Below are positions 10,271-19,213 of a DNA stretch of 64,000 nt, piece by piece (the stretch's first letter is position 1; the number at the start of each line of letters is the position of its first letter). The position numbers and the translations under genes were made by a program. The notes beneath the pieces were generated by a model. The model saw nothing but the letters and a program-made list of their open reading frames with translations. It had not been told where the DNA came from and made no database searches. The stretch is from Clostridiales bacterium (GTDB lineage: Bacteria > Bacillota > Clostridia > Lachnospirales > Lachnospiraceae), in assembly GCA_018374355.1 (NCBI GenBank), contig JAHAFI010000005.1, positions 1 to 64,000 on the forward strand, written 5' to 3'.

Positions 10271-12130
10271 TTAATCGTTCAGATGGGCATTGTCCCGAAT
10301 GCAGGCAAGAAAACGTTCTCCGTACTTTTCATATTTGAAAGCGCCCACACCGGAAACATTCAGCATTTTCTCCTTACTGTCCGGCTTTTTCAAACACATA
10401 TCCACCAGCGTTTTATCTGAAAATACAATGTACGGCGGAACTTTTTCTTCTCTGGCAATCTCCGTTCTCAGACGGCGCAGGTGTTCGAACAAAGCTTCCT
10501 CCTGCTGGGTAAATTCCACAGCTCCCGCAATTGTCTTCTTTCCGTTCTTCTTCTGTCTGGTTTCTTTCGGAATTTTCTCCTGCTCTTTCGCCATTTTCAT
10601 AAGGATCTTCTCTCCGCCCTCTAAAATCCCGGCAGACTGTTCCGTGAGCCGCACCAGCATGTATTCGTCCGGGGTTGTCTTTAAGTATCCCTTGATCAGA
10701 AGATGGTTCATGATCTGGCGAAGCCTGTATACAGGAATATTTTCCAGTTTTCCGTAGCTGCTGCTTTGATTCATTCCATATTGGCGGATTTTTGCGGTAT
10801 TTGCTCCATGAACCGTATCGATGATCACTGTGATCCCGTATCTTTGGCGGCATTCTTTTACACAATTCATCATCACTCCGGCAATTTCCGTCACATCCAC
10901 CGTTTCAAACTGAGTGAGACAATTGGAACAGTTTCCGCAGTAATTTTCCCCGTATTCACCAAAATAACGGAGGATGTAGTCTCTCAGGCATTCGTTGGTG
11001 AAGCAGTAATACGTCATCATTTTCAGCCGTTCCCTATCCCGCTCCATGACAATTTTTCTGGTTAGGCTGTCCAGCTCCTGATTGTCCTGATTATTTTCGA
11101 TAAACATCTGGTTCGTTATGACGTCCTGACCGCCGTAAAGCAGGATGCACTCTCCCGGCTCCCCGTCTCTTGCGCACCTTCCCGCCTCCTGATAGTAGGA
11201 CTCCAGATTTTTCGGCATATTGTAGTGGATCACATACCGTACATTCGATTTATCGATTCCCATGCCAAAAGCATTAGTTGCCACCATAATCTGGCTTCTG
11301 TCATAAATGAAATCATCCTGATTGTTCCTCCGCTCAGAGTCACTCAGTCCCGCATGGTATCTGGTCACGGAAAATCCGTCCTGCTGAAGCCTGTCACATA
11401 TCTCTTCCACCAATTTTCTGGTCAGGCAGTAAATGATTCCGCATTGATTGGGATGACGTTCCACCATGTTTTTCACAGTCTCGTATTTGTTCTTGGGACT
11501 CTGGACTCCCAGATACAGGTTGGGCCTGTCATACCCGGTGACAACCATTTCCGGCTCCCTGAGCATCAAAATATCTATGATATCCTCCCGCACCTCTCTG
11601 GTGGCTGTGGCGGTAAATGCACTGATCACCGGACGGCGGGGCAGTTTTTGGACGAATTCCATAATCTTCAGATAGCTGGGACGAAAATCCTGTCCCCACT
11701 GGGATACACAATGGGCTTCGTCTACCGCCACCATGGAAATATCGGTATTCAGGGCAAACGTCAGAAACTCTTCCGTCACCAGCCGTTCCGGGGCAACGTA
11801 AATAATCTTGTATCTTCCTTCTGCAGCGAACTGAAGGGCTTTTCGGTATTGGTTGTAAGTCAGGGAACTGTTTAGAAATGCGGCATGGATTCCCGCCTGA
11901 TTCAGGGATGCTACCTGATCCTTCATCAGGGAGATCAGCGGAGATATGACCAGTGTGATTCCCGGCATTAAAAGGGCCGGAATCTGAAAGCAGAGGGATT
12001 TTCCCGCTCCGGTGGGGAGAATCCCCAGAACATCCCGGTTTTGGAGGATGCTGTCGATTAACTGCTCCTGTCCTTGGCGGAAATGGTCATAGCCAAAGTA
12101 TTCTTTTAATATTCTGTTTTTTTCATGCAT
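10271..12130 (-). CDS. recQ: ATP-dependent DNA helicase RecQ
   Basis: 619-residue RecQ helicase. Domain order: DEAH helicase core (Walker A LPTGAGKSLCFQ near 42; DEAHCVSQWGQDFRP near 137; SAFTATAT motif III), second RecA domain with GIIYCLTRK, ATNAFGMGIDKSNVRYV and QEAGRCARDG, an RQC zinc region with Cys spaced as CLRDYILRYFG...CGNCSNC, and a C-terminal HRDC domain ending near LNVSGVGAFKYEKYGERFL. All parts are intact. RBS GAGGTAAC precedes the ATG. It is a single gene, convergent with the AraC gene, with no operon partner. Confidence 0.97.
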   Translation of the reverse strand: MHEKNRILKEYFGYDHFRQGQEQLIDSILQNRDVLGILPTGAGKSLCFQIPALLMPGITLVISPLISLMKDQVASLNQAGIHAAFLNSSLTYNQYRKALQFAAEGRYKIIYVAPERLVTEEFLTFALNTDISMVAVDEAHCVSQWGQDFRPSYLKIMEFVQKLPRRPVISAFTATATREVREDIIDILMLREPEMVVTGYDRPNLYLGVQSPKNKYETVKNMVERHPNQCGIIYCLTRKLVEEICDRLQQDGFSVTRYHAGLSDSERRNNQDDFIYDRSQIMVATNAFGMGIDKSNVRYVIHYNMPKNLESYYQEAGRCARDGEPGECILLYGGQDVITNQMFIENNQDNQELDSLTRKIVMERDRERLKMMTYYCFTNECLRDYILRYFGEYGENYCGNCSNCLTQFETVDVTEIAGVMMNCVKECRQRYGITVIIDTVHGANTAKIRQYGMNQSSSYGKLENIPVYRLRQIMNHLLIKGYLKTTPDEYMLVRLTEQSAGILEGGEKILMKMAKEQEKIPKETRQKKNGKKTIAGAVEFTQQEEALFEHLRRLRTEIAREEKVPPYIVFSDKTLVDMCLKKPDSKEKMLNVSGVGAFKYEKYGERFLACIRDNAHLND

Positions 12131-12214
12131 AGGTGTTGTTACCTCGTTCTATTTCCAGTAGTATATATCGTTTCTATTATACCCCTAATCCCTCTTTAAA
12201 ACAATCGGAGCTTT

Positions 12215-12538
12215 TTATTCTTCCAACATTCCATCCAACTGATTTTTCCCTTTCTCATAAGCCCCACTGACTTCCTCCAACAGGCTGTCATAAAAAGTTT
12301 CTGCCGCTCCCTGCCGTTTTTTCGCCATTTTTCTTCCCTGCTCCGTGTAAAAATGTTCATATATATTTTCCAGCTTCCTCTTATATTCCTGAAAAAAAGA
12401 TGGCTGGCAATCCTTTGTCCCGTCAGACACTGATCCGTCCTCCCGCCGTGAATACAGCGGCTCCGCCATCTCCCCTTTATATAGCAGCGTACGGGCGATT
12501 CCCACTGCCCCCGTCACATCCACCTTATCTGCATCAAG
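12215..12538 (-). pseudogene. Remnant (C-terminal part) of an HD-domain phosphohydrolase
   Basis: An open frame of about 107 codons starts right after an in-frame TGA with LDADKVDVTGAVGIARTLLYKGE. This matches the last conserved Asp motif and following helix of HD-family metal phosphohydrolases (YedJ-like, commonly DADKLDxxGAIGIARTF), and ends with the usual helical tail (YEHFYTEQGRKMAKKRQGAAETFY). The N-terminal two thirds with the HD dyad are missing, and no ATG or ribosome site precedes the frame; only a GTG at 12523 could start it. The break abuts the terminator of the DeoR gene, suggesting that arrival of the deoR-fucA block cut the gene. Probably inactive. Confidence 0.7.
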
Positions 12539-12540
12539 TC

Positions 12541-12588
12541 AAAAAGTCAGGAATATCTCCCGGCATCCCGGTTTCTTCCTGACTTTTT
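12541..12588 (-). terminator. Intrinsic terminator after the deoR-type gene
   Basis: Perfect 13-bp arms AAAAAGTCAGGAA (12541-12553) and TTCCTGACTTTTT (12576-12588) flank a 22-base loop, 12 bp past the stop codon of the regulator. Confidence 0.85.
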
Positions 12589-12600
12589 CACACTTCTGTT

Positions 12601-13392
12601 TTAATTTCCTGATTCAAGCGAACTTTGTGCCCCCGGGTAGCAGCATCTTATCCCATGCTTTTCAAAAAAATCCAGCCATTCGGCCGACGGCTTCCTATCT
12701 GTCACTACCACAGAAACTGCACGGATATCCCCCACTTTGGAAAATGCTGTATCCTCAAATTTACTGTGATCCACAGCCAAAATACTTTCTTTAGCCGATT
12801 CCATCATTGTCTGCTTCGCATGAGCAAAAAAATCACTGGAATCCATCATTCCTTTTTCTTTATCAAGGGCTTTACAGGATACGACAGCCTTATCTACATA
12901 GTAGCTTCTGATCGTGTCCTCAGCCTTTGCTCCCAGAAACGCCAGATATCCTTCTTTCATAACTCCTCCGGTGGAAATAATATTCCATCCGGATACATCG
13001 GCCAGCTCAATCAGAATTTCAATAGAGTTTGTAATCACTGTCAGTCTCTGTTTATTCTTAATCGCCTTTGCCACAAAAACCGCTGTTGTGCTGGCATCCA
13101 ACATAATCCGGTCCCCATCCTGAATCAATTCTGCCACCAGTTCCGCTATTTTCTGTTTGCCTGATACATTCCGTTTTTTGCGCACATTAAAAGGCATATC
13201 AATGGATGTATTTTCATTGATCACTGCGCCTCCATAGCTTTTGATAGCATAGCCTTCATTCTCCAGTTTTTCCAGATCACGCCGGATAGTTTCCTCCGAT
13301 ACATTATACAACCCGCTGAGTTCACTGACTACTACTCTTTTTTCCTCCTGCAGTTTTTCTAAAATCAGGTTTCTTCGTTCCAATGCCAGCAT
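12601..13392 (-). CDS. DeoR/GlpR-family repressor next to fucA
   Basis: 263 residues. The N-terminal winged HTH (residues ~5-57, VVSELSGLYNVSEETIRRDLEKLENEG) ends in the family wing KSYGGAV. The C-terminal DeoRC sensor domain has MLDASTTAVFVAKAI, VITNSIEILIEL and ISTGGVMKEGYLAFLG, the sugar-phosphate pocket of the family. AGGAGGCAGG lies before the ATG. It is immediately downstream of the class II aldolase gene (96 bp), so it probably represses that unit and responds to a deoxysugar phosphate. Two direct repeats at 14321-14368 upstream of fucA are candidate operators. Confidence 0.92.
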   Translation of the reverse strand: MLALERRNLILEKLQEEKRVVVSELSGLYNVSEETIRRDLEKLENEGYAIKSYGGAVINENTSIDMPFNVRKKRNVSGKQKIAELVAELIQDGDRIMLDASTTAVFVAKAIKNKQRLTVITNSIEILIELADVSGWNIISTGGVMKEGYLAFLGAKAEDTIRSYYVDKAVVSCKALDKEKGMMDSSDFFAHAKQTMMESAKESILAVDHSKFEDTAFSKVGDIRAVSVVVTDRKPSAEWLDFFEKHGIRCCYPGAQSSLESGN

Positions 13393-13488
13393 ACAACCTG
13401 CCTCCTGTGAAATAGATTTTTCGGAATTGCCTTGTAAACGCAGGTCAATACCTCGCAGGACAGTGACCTTCTGATCAGATACTTCTCT

Positions 13489-14232
13489 CTACAGTTTCTC
13501 TCCGTCAGCGACGCAGCCACAAATGCTCATATTTGTACAATTATAGCACTTTAAGCTGCTTCCTTTGGAATCCATCGGATGTTTTCCCGGAATTCCCATC
13601 TTCTTCCTGATCTCATACAGCTTTTTCATCTGCTCCTGATCAAATTCCTTCGGGCCCCCAAGCATTCTGGCTTTGTACAGAAGTTCTGCATAAAATTCCA
13701 CAGATTCCATTTTCAGGTATGCTGCCAGAAGATCACCGGACCAAGTCAGTGCGCCGTGGTTTTCCAGAAGTACCGCATCAAAATTAGGCAGATATTTTTC
13801 CAGATTGTCCGGAATCTCGTTTGTGGAAGGTGTGCCGTATTCTGCAATGGGAACGCATCCCAGAGAAATTACTGCCTCCGGCATAATCGGCTGGTTCAGC
13901 GGAATCCCTGCGATAGCAAAGCTGGTGGCAAAGGTCGGGTGAGCATGAACAACCGCTCCTACATCCGGTCTTTTCTCGTATACGCGCATATGCATTTTAA
14001 TTTCAGAAGAAGGTCGGAAGCCCGGATTCGCCTGAATCACTTCGCCTTTTCTGTTTACCTTACAAATATATTCCGGGGTCATAAATCCCTTCGAGACGCC
14101 GGTAGGCGTACACAAAAATTCATCCTCATTCAGTTTTACAGAAAAGTTACCGTCATTCGCTGCAACCATGTTGCGGTTGTAAACTCTTCTTCCAATGTCA
14201 CACATTAATTCTTTAATCTCACGTTCATTCAT
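13489..14232 (-). CDS. fucA: L-fuculose/rhamnulose-phosphate aldolase (class II)
   Basis: 247-residue class II aldolase/adducin-fold enzyme that cleaves L-fuculose 1-phosphate to DHAP and lactaldehyde. Zn ligands are visible in VVHAHPTFATSFA (two His) and LLENHGALTWSG (third His); the catalytic Glu is in the SSEIKMH segment. The C-terminus carries an extra Cys-rich tail, KCYNCTNMSICGC, not needed for the fold. I chose the ATG at 14232, which has GGAGGGG 8 nt upstream, over a 65-codon extension lacking features. With rhaAB and fucIU in the window it could serve both the rhamnose and fucose routes; the exact substrate is inferred. Confidence 0.88.
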   Translation of the reverse strand: MNEREIKELMCDIGRRVYNRNMVAANDGNFSVKLNEDEFLCTPTGVSKGFMTPEYICKVNRKGEVIQANPGFRPSSEIKMHMRVYEKRPDVGAVVHAHPTFATSFAIAGIPLNQPIMPEAVISLGCVPIAEYGTPSTNEIPDNLEKYLPNFDAVLLENHGALTWSGDLLAAYLKMESVEFYAELLYKARMLGGPKEFDQEQMKKLYEIRKKMGIPGKHPMDSKGSSLKCYNCTNMSICGCVADGEKL

Positions 14233-14320
14233 CGTTATATCCCCTCCATAAAGAGTTTGTTTTTGTTGGTTTCTATTGAAACTATATCTCTGAACCACTG
14301 TTTTGTCAACTATTTTCTGT

Positions 14321-14368
14321 GTTTTATGTGGTTTTTCATTGTTTTTATTTGGTTTTATGTGGTTTTTC
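14321..14368 (-). promoter_or_regulatory. Direct repeats upstream of fucA, candidate DeoR operators
   Basis: The 17-mer GTTTTATGTGGTTTTTC occurs twice exactly (14321-14337 and 14352-14368), 31 bp apart start to start, i.e. three helical turns. A related TGTTTTTATTTGG lies between them. Repeats of T-rich TGTTT-type half-sites are typical of DeoR-family operators. They lie 90-135 bp upstream of the fucA start. The rest of the 459-bp gap to 14692 holds no gene; a TATAAT at 14642-14647 may be the -10 of the next gene. Confidence 0.55.
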
Positions 14369-14691
14369 TTTTCTATTGCTGACAAATGCACTTCTTCAAG
14401 CCCTGCGGGCTGATTCCTGATCATCATGACGAAAAGACAGGAGTCTTATCTGCTTTCAAGCCAAAATGGAAGCCTTATACTTTACCTTATCTGTAAAATA
14501 TATTTTTCTTTCTTTGGAACTTCCTTCAGCAGACTCCTCATCTCCTTTTTTGTGCATTTTTTCCTGATTTTTCAATGGTTTTTGGACGAAACGCAGAAGA
14601 TTTATTCCATGATTTACAAAACATACTTTATATGTTATGTTTATAATAGAAATGCAAACGAGAATATGTAGCAAACGGGAGAGATAACAAT

Positions 14692-16752
14692 ATGAACAAA
14701 TCAACGATCAAACAGGTTATTGTAGTTTTTAAAACCCATCTGGATATCGGTTTTACCGGATATGCCAAAGACGTCCTTCAGCAGTACTGCACAGATTTCA
14801 TTCCCGCTGCGGTGGAACTGGCTTTTCAGGTAAATACTCCGGCACAGAAAAAATTTGTATGGACCGTAGGCTCCTACCTGATCAAATACTATTTCGACCA
14901 CGCAGAACCGGCAGCCTGTGAGCGTCTGGCGGAAGCGATCCGTCTCGGTTATGTCCGCTGGCACGGTCTGGCCTGCACCACTCACACGGAGCTTATGGAC
15001 CGGGAGCTGCTTTCCTATAACGTATCTATCTCCAAAGCGCTGGATGAAAGATTCGGAATGCATACCATTGCTGCAAAGATGACGGATGTACCGGGGCATA
15101 CCATCGGTCTGGTTCCTGTACTTTCCGATGCAGGAATCGAGTACCTGCATCTGGGTGTAAACGCATCCTCCCGGGTTCCCAGCGTACCCCTTTTGTTCCG
15201 CTGGAGATGCGGTGAGAAAGAAATCGTGGTAAATTATGCGGGAGATTACGGAGATGCCGCTGTTTTGGAAAATGGAACCGCACTGGAATTTTTCCATGCC
15301 CATGACAACGCAGCGCCGCCAACACCGGATGAGCTGGAAGATTTATTTAAAGGTCTGGCTGACCGTTATCCCAACGCTTCCATCCAAGCCGGAACACTGG
15401 AGGATTTTGCCCTGAGTGTCCGGGAAGTCAAAGATACCCTGCCAGTTCTCACAGAAGAAATCGGTGACACATGGATTCACGGAGCAGGAACCGATCCCCT
15501 GAAAGTATCCCAGTACCAGCGTCTTCTCGCCTTAAAGAAAAAATGGCTGGCACAGGGAAAGCTTACCGCAGACGATCCGGCTTACCAGAATCTGATGGAA
15601 AACCTGCTTCTGATTGCCGAGCATACCTGGGGCATGGATGTAAAAAAATATCTGCTGGATTTTGAAAATTGGGACAAGGCTTCCTTTACCGCAGCCAGAG
15701 CCGCAGATGATACCTTCGCCTCCTCCTTCGGCTCCACCAATCTTCATCTTCTGGCAGGCATGAAACCGGAGCTTCATCACTATCACGGAGAGGAAATCCG
15801 TTCCTCCTACTCCCGTTTCGAAAGTTCTCATCAGGAGCAGCGGGATTATATTACCAATGCCCTCGCCCTTCTTCCGGAAAACCTGAAAGAAGAGGCTGCT
15901 TCTTCCCTTCGCTTTACCTATCCGGTTATCCCGGAAGGCGCTGTGTCACACCCTGTCTTTTCCCCCATTGTGTTGGAGCAGGCAACGGTAATGTTCGGCG
16001 CAAACGGCGAACTGATTCAGGTAAAAAACCATGAAACCGGGTACACGAAGGAACTCTCTTTAGGAAGAGCGGAGTATGAGATTTTCGGCGGAAAGGAAGT
16101 AGATGACTGTTATTTCGATTACGGGCGAGATCTGAAGGATAATTTTTCATGGTCCGAACCGGATTTTGGAAAACCGGGCCTGCGCTTCCATAAGGAAATC
16201 CGGCATCAGTGCTTCCTTCCGGTTCCCACCGGAATTTACACTTTCCAAGACACCGTATATGTGACTCTGGCCTTTGCTCCTCAGGCATGCGAAGAGTACG
16301 GATGCCCGCGCCAGTGGATGACGGTATGGAATTTTGAAAACAATGAAATCCACATGGAGCTTTACTGGAAAGAGAAGGATGCCATCCGAAGCCCGGAAGC
16401 GCTCTGGCTTCATATGGATCCCGGCGTCCTCACACCGGAACACTGGTTCATGGACAAATCCGGCACATACGTTTCTCCCACCCATGTGGTATACAACGGC
16501 AACCGGAAGCTGCACTGTGTACAGGGGCTCCATTACTGTGCTCCCGGCGAAACCATAGAACTGATTTCCACAGATGCTCCGCTGGTATCTCCCGGAGAAA
16601 AAAGCGTCTACAGTACCGACAACCGTTTCGAAGATCTTCATAACGGATTCTATTTCCAGCTTTACAACAACCGCTGGGGAACCAATTTCAAACAGTGGTT
16701 TGATGAAGATATGCGGTTTGCCTTTCATATTGCTGTCAATCAGACTCTCTGA
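14692..16752 (+). CDS. DUF5054 / GH38-like glycosidase-fold protein
   Basis: 686 residues. The N-terminus VVFKTHLDIGFTGYAKDVL is the HxD metal-site strand of GH38-type alpha-mannosidase folds; GHTIGLVPVLSDAGIEYLHLGVN and WHGLACTTHTELMD fit the same (beta/alpha)7 barrel. The central helical and C-terminal beta-sandwich parts follow. The overall pattern matches the DUF5054 family, whose substrate is not established. There is no signal peptide, so it acts on imported sugars. RBS GGGAGAG is upstream. It is divergent from the fucA-deoR unit and ends in its own terminator, and may belong to the same glycan-use programme. Confidence 0.78.
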   Translation: MNKSTIKQVIVVFKTHLDIGFTGYAKDVLQQYCTDFIPAAVELAFQVNTPAQKKFVWTVGSYLIKYYFDHAEPAACERLAEAIRLGYVRWHGLACTTHTELMDRELLSYNVSISKALDERFGMHTIAAKMTDVPGHTIGLVPVLSDAGIEYLHLGVNASSRVPSVPLLFRWRCGEKEIVVNYAGDYGDAAVLENGTALEFFHAHDNAAPPTPDELEDLFKGLADRYPNASIQAGTLEDFALSVREVKDTLPVLTEEIGDTWIHGAGTDPLKVSQYQRLLALKKKWLAQGKLTADDPAYQNLMENLLLIAEHTWGMDVKKYLLDFENWDKASFTAARAADDTFASSFGSTNLHLLAGMKPELHHYHGEEIRSSYSRFESSHQEQRDYITNALALLPENLKEEAASSLRFTYPVIPEGAVSHPVFSPIVLEQATVMFGANGELIQVKNHETGYTKELSLGRAEYEIFGGKEVDDCYFDYGRDLKDNFSWSEPDFGKPGLRFHKEIRHQCFLPVPTGIYTFQDTVYVTLAFAPQACEEYGCPRQWMTVWNFENNEIHMELYWKEKDAIRSPEALWLHMDPGVLTPEHWFMDKSGTYVSPTHVVYNGNRKLHCVQGLHYCAPGETIELISTDAPLVSPGEKSVYSTDNRFEDLHNGFYFQLYNNRWGTNFKQWFDEDMRFAFHIAVNQTL

Positions 16753-16767
16753 TTTTTGTTTTAACAG

Positions 16768-16809
16768 ACGGAGCCCAAGCAGTCTCATCTCTGCGCGGGC
16801 TCCGTTTTT
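16768..16809 (+). terminator. Intrinsic terminator between GH38-like and Crp-type genes
   Basis: Perfect arms ACGGAGCCC (16768-16776) and GGGCTCCGT (16797-16805) followed by TTTTT. It ends the plus-strand gene; the convergent regulator stops just beyond. Confidence 0.85.
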
Positions 16810-16814
16810 CACAG

Positions 16815-17474
16815 TTACAAAAGTTCAAACCGGTTCTTTTTATAGGAAATCAATCCCTCTTTCTGCATCCGGGACAATTCATTGGACAGGGCGCTTCTGT
16901 CTACCGCCAGATAATCCGCCATCTGCTGTCTGCTAAAGGGAATTTCCAGAGTATAGCTTTCCTGTTTCACCGCTTCGTAGGAGAGATAGGCCAGAATCCT
17001 CTCCCGGACTCCCCGGGGGCTGATACAGTCGATCTTCCGGCTCAGATTCAGGTTTTTCCCTGCCAGTGCATACACGAAATTTTGAATCATCCGGTTGTGA
17101 AATCTGCATCCGGAGCTGCATGTCATCAGCATTTTTCTGAGACTGAGAAATAACACCTCCGTATCCTCTACGGCAACCACATCTATCTGCAGAGGTTCCT
17201 CGCTTCTGCATGCATAGGCTTCCCCGAAGGCCTGTCCGGGACCCGACTGTCCTATGATTCCCTCTTTTCCCCAGATATCCCCTTTGACCATATGAACCCT
17301 GCCGGACAACACTACCCCCACTTCCCGGATCTGTTCCCCCTGACGGTATATGATGCTGTCTTTTTGAAATGTGCGGGTATAGCCTCCCAGACACTGAATC
17401 ATTGCCTCCAGTTCTTTTCCCTGAATCCCTCGAAACAGGGGAGTATGCGTAAGTTTTTCCAAATTCATTTTCAT
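16815..17474 (-). CDS. Crp/Fnr-family regulator divergent from hcp
   Basis: 219 residues. An N-terminal cyclic-nucleotide-binding-type beta barrel (residues ~10-125, TPLFRGIQGKELEAMIQCLGG, YRQGEQIREVGVVLSGRVHMV) and a C-terminal winged HTH (residues ~165-215, FSRQQMADYLAVDRSALSNEL). No N-terminal Cys cluster for an Fnr FeS centre is seen; Cys residues in CSSGCRFHN (near 107) could be functional. Its position opposite hcp, with palindromes between, suggests an HcpR-like nitrosative-stress regulator. That role is inferred. RBS AAAGGATCGT precedes the ATG. Confidence 0.87.
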   Translation of the reverse strand: MKMNLEKLTHTPLFRGIQGKELEAMIQCLGGYTRTFQKDSIIYRQGEQIREVGVVLSGRVHMVKGDIWGKEGIIGQSGPGQAFGEAYACRSEEPLQIDVVAVEDTEVLFLSLRKMLMTCSSGCRFHNRMIQNFVYALAGKNLNLSRKIDCISPRGVRERILAYLSYEAVKQESYTLEIPFSRQQMADYLAVDRSALSNELSRMQKEGLISYKKNRFELL

Positions 17475-17517
17475 ACGATCCTTTCAAAAAATATAAAATC
17501 CGCCATTTTTTTCAATA

Positions 17518-17542
17518 ATGTTGTAATAACAACATACATGTT
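17518..17542. promoter_or_regulatory. Overlapping palindromes in the crp-type/hcp spacer
   Basis: ATGTTGT-AATA-ACAACAT (17518-17535) is a perfect 7-4-7 palindrome, and AACAT-AC-ATGTT (17531-17542) is a second one sharing its right arm. Both are in the 138-bp divergent spacer. Two-fold symmetric sites of this size are typical for Crp/Fnr dimers, so they probably bind the adjacent regulator. Confidence 0.65.
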
Positions 17543-17612
17543 ATTTTTATTATATTATATTGTATCCGAAAGACAAGTAAAAAAATTTTTTAACATAAAG
17601 GAGATTAAAAAA

Positions 17613-19205
17613 ATGAACAACAACATGTTTTGCTTCCAATGTGAACAGACAGCCGGATGTACAGGCTGTACCGGAAAAAGAGGTGTCTGCGGAAAATCAG
17701 CAGATATTTCCAATCTTCAGGACAAACTCACCGGAGCTCTGATTGGTCTTGCCCGGGCAGTAAACAAAAATCATTCCGATGAAGAAACAGATGAACTGAT
17801 TACCGGAGGTCTTTTCACCACCCTCACCAATGTAAACTTTAACGCCGATACCATTCAGGAATGGATTCTGCGGGTTCACGATAAAAGAAACCGGATTGCT
17901 GCGGGATGTCCCCTGTGCTCAGGTTCCTGCAAGGACAAGCTGGATTATGACCTCTCACTTTTATGGACGGAGCAGGAAGATATCCGTTCCTTAAAATCCC
18001 TGATCTTATTCGGTCTGAAAGGTATCGCCGCATACGCATGGCACGCCAAAGTAATGGGATACAGCGATCCCTCTGTCAATCGGTTCTTTTATGAAGGTCT
18101 GGCATCTATTGGGGAAGATTACTCCATGAAACAGCTTCTTCCCCTGACTTTGAAGGTGGGAGAAATCAATCTGAAATGTATGGAGCTTCTGGATAAAGCC
18201 AACACAGAGGTTTTGGGAACACCGTCTCCCGTTACGGTTCCCCTTACTGTGGAAAAAGGACCTTTCATCGTTATCTCCGGTCACGATCTGTATGATCTGA
18301 AATTACTGCTGGAGCAGACAAAGGACAAAGGAATCAACATCTACACCCACGGGGAAATGCTCCCGGCCCACAGTTATCCGGAACTGAACAAATACCCTCA
18401 TCTGAAAGGGAATTTCGGAACCGCATGGCAGAACCAGCAGAAAGAATTTGCCAGTATCCCGGCTCCCGTTCTTTTCACTACGAACTGCCTGATGCCGATT
18501 GGCCCCTCCTATGCTGACCGGGTATTCACAACCGAAGTGGTCTCTTATCCGGAAATGATCCATATCGGGAAAGAGAAAGATTTCACCCCGGTGATCGAAA
18601 AAGCACTGGCATTGGGCGGTTATACAGAAGATCAGCACTTTACCGGAATCAACGGCGGCGAAAGCGTTACCACCGGATTTGCCCACGGAACTGTTCTGGC
18701 TGCTGCTCCTCAGGTCGTAGAAGCCGTAAAATCCGGAGATTTGAAGCATTTCTTCCTTGTAGGCGGCTGCGACGGAGCCCGGGCAGGAAGAAATTATTAC
18801 ACAGAATTTGTAAAACAGACTCCTGCTGATTCGCTGATTCTCACTCTCGCCTGCGGAAAATACCGTTTCAACGATATGGATCTGGGAACCGTTGCCGGTC
18901 TCCCCCGTCTGATGGATATGGGTCAGTGCAACGATGCTTACAGCGCCATCCGGGTAGCTGCCGCACTGGCAGAGGCTTTTGACTGCGGATTGAACGATCT
19001 GCCTCTTACACTGGTATTATCCTGGTACGAACAGAAAGCGGTCTGTATTCTCTTAACACTGCTGCATCTGGGTATGAAAAACATCTACCTCGGCCCTACG
19101 CTCCCGGCCTTTCTCTCTCCGGCTGTTGCAGATTTTCTGGTAAAAGAATTCCAGATCCATCCCACCACCACTCCGGAGGCTGATCTGGCAGAAATCCTTA
19201 ACTAA
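17613..19205 (+). CDS. hcp: Hybrid-cluster protein (hydroxylamine reductase)
   Basis: 530 residues. The N-terminal FeS motif is C7-x2-C10-x8-C19-x6-C26 (MFCFQCEQTAGCTGCTG), with one extra Cys at 16. The C-terminal half contributes the hybrid 4Fe-2O-2S cluster: GHDLYDL (Glu/His side), FTTNCLMP, VGGCDGARAGRNYY and LACGKYRFND. Hcp acts in NO and hydroxylamine detoxification in the cytosol. The ATG at 17613 has AAGGAG 9 nt upstream; the frame extends upstream but that part overlaps the divergent regulator and is not coding. A DUF1858 redox protein often linked to Hcp is at 51106-51312, not adjacent. Confidence 0.96.
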   Translation: MNNNMFCFQCEQTAGCTGCTGKRGVCGKSADISNLQDKLTGALIGLARAVNKNHSDEETDELITGGLFTTLTNVNFNADTIQEWILRVHDKRNRIAAGCPLCSGSCKDKLDYDLSLLWTEQEDIRSLKSLILFGLKGIAAYAWHAKVMGYSDPSVNRFFYEGLASIGEDYSMKQLLPLTLKVGEINLKCMELLDKANTEVLGTPSPVTVPLTVEKGPFIVISGHDLYDLKLLLEQTKDKGINIYTHGEMLPAHSYPELNKYPHLKGNFGTAWQNQQKEFASIPAPVLFTTNCLMPIGPSYADRVFTTEVVSYPEMIHIGKEKDFTPVIEKALALGGYTEDQHFTGINGGESVTTGFAHGTVLAAAPQVVEAVKSGDLKHFFLVGGCDGARAGRNYYTEFVKQTPADSLILTLACGKYRFNDMDLGTVAGLPRLMDMGQCNDAYSAIRVAAALAEAFDCGLNDLPLTLVLSWYEQKAVCILLTLLHLGMKNIYLGPTLPAFLSPAVADFLVKEFQIHPTTTPEADLAEILN

Positions 19206-19213
19206 AAGAAAAA

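Noticed and set aside
17292..17612. 107-codon N-terminal extension of hcp
   Set aside because: It overlaps the divergent Crp-type gene and the regulatory palindromes; the FeS motif starts right after the ATG at 17613, which has a good ribosome site.
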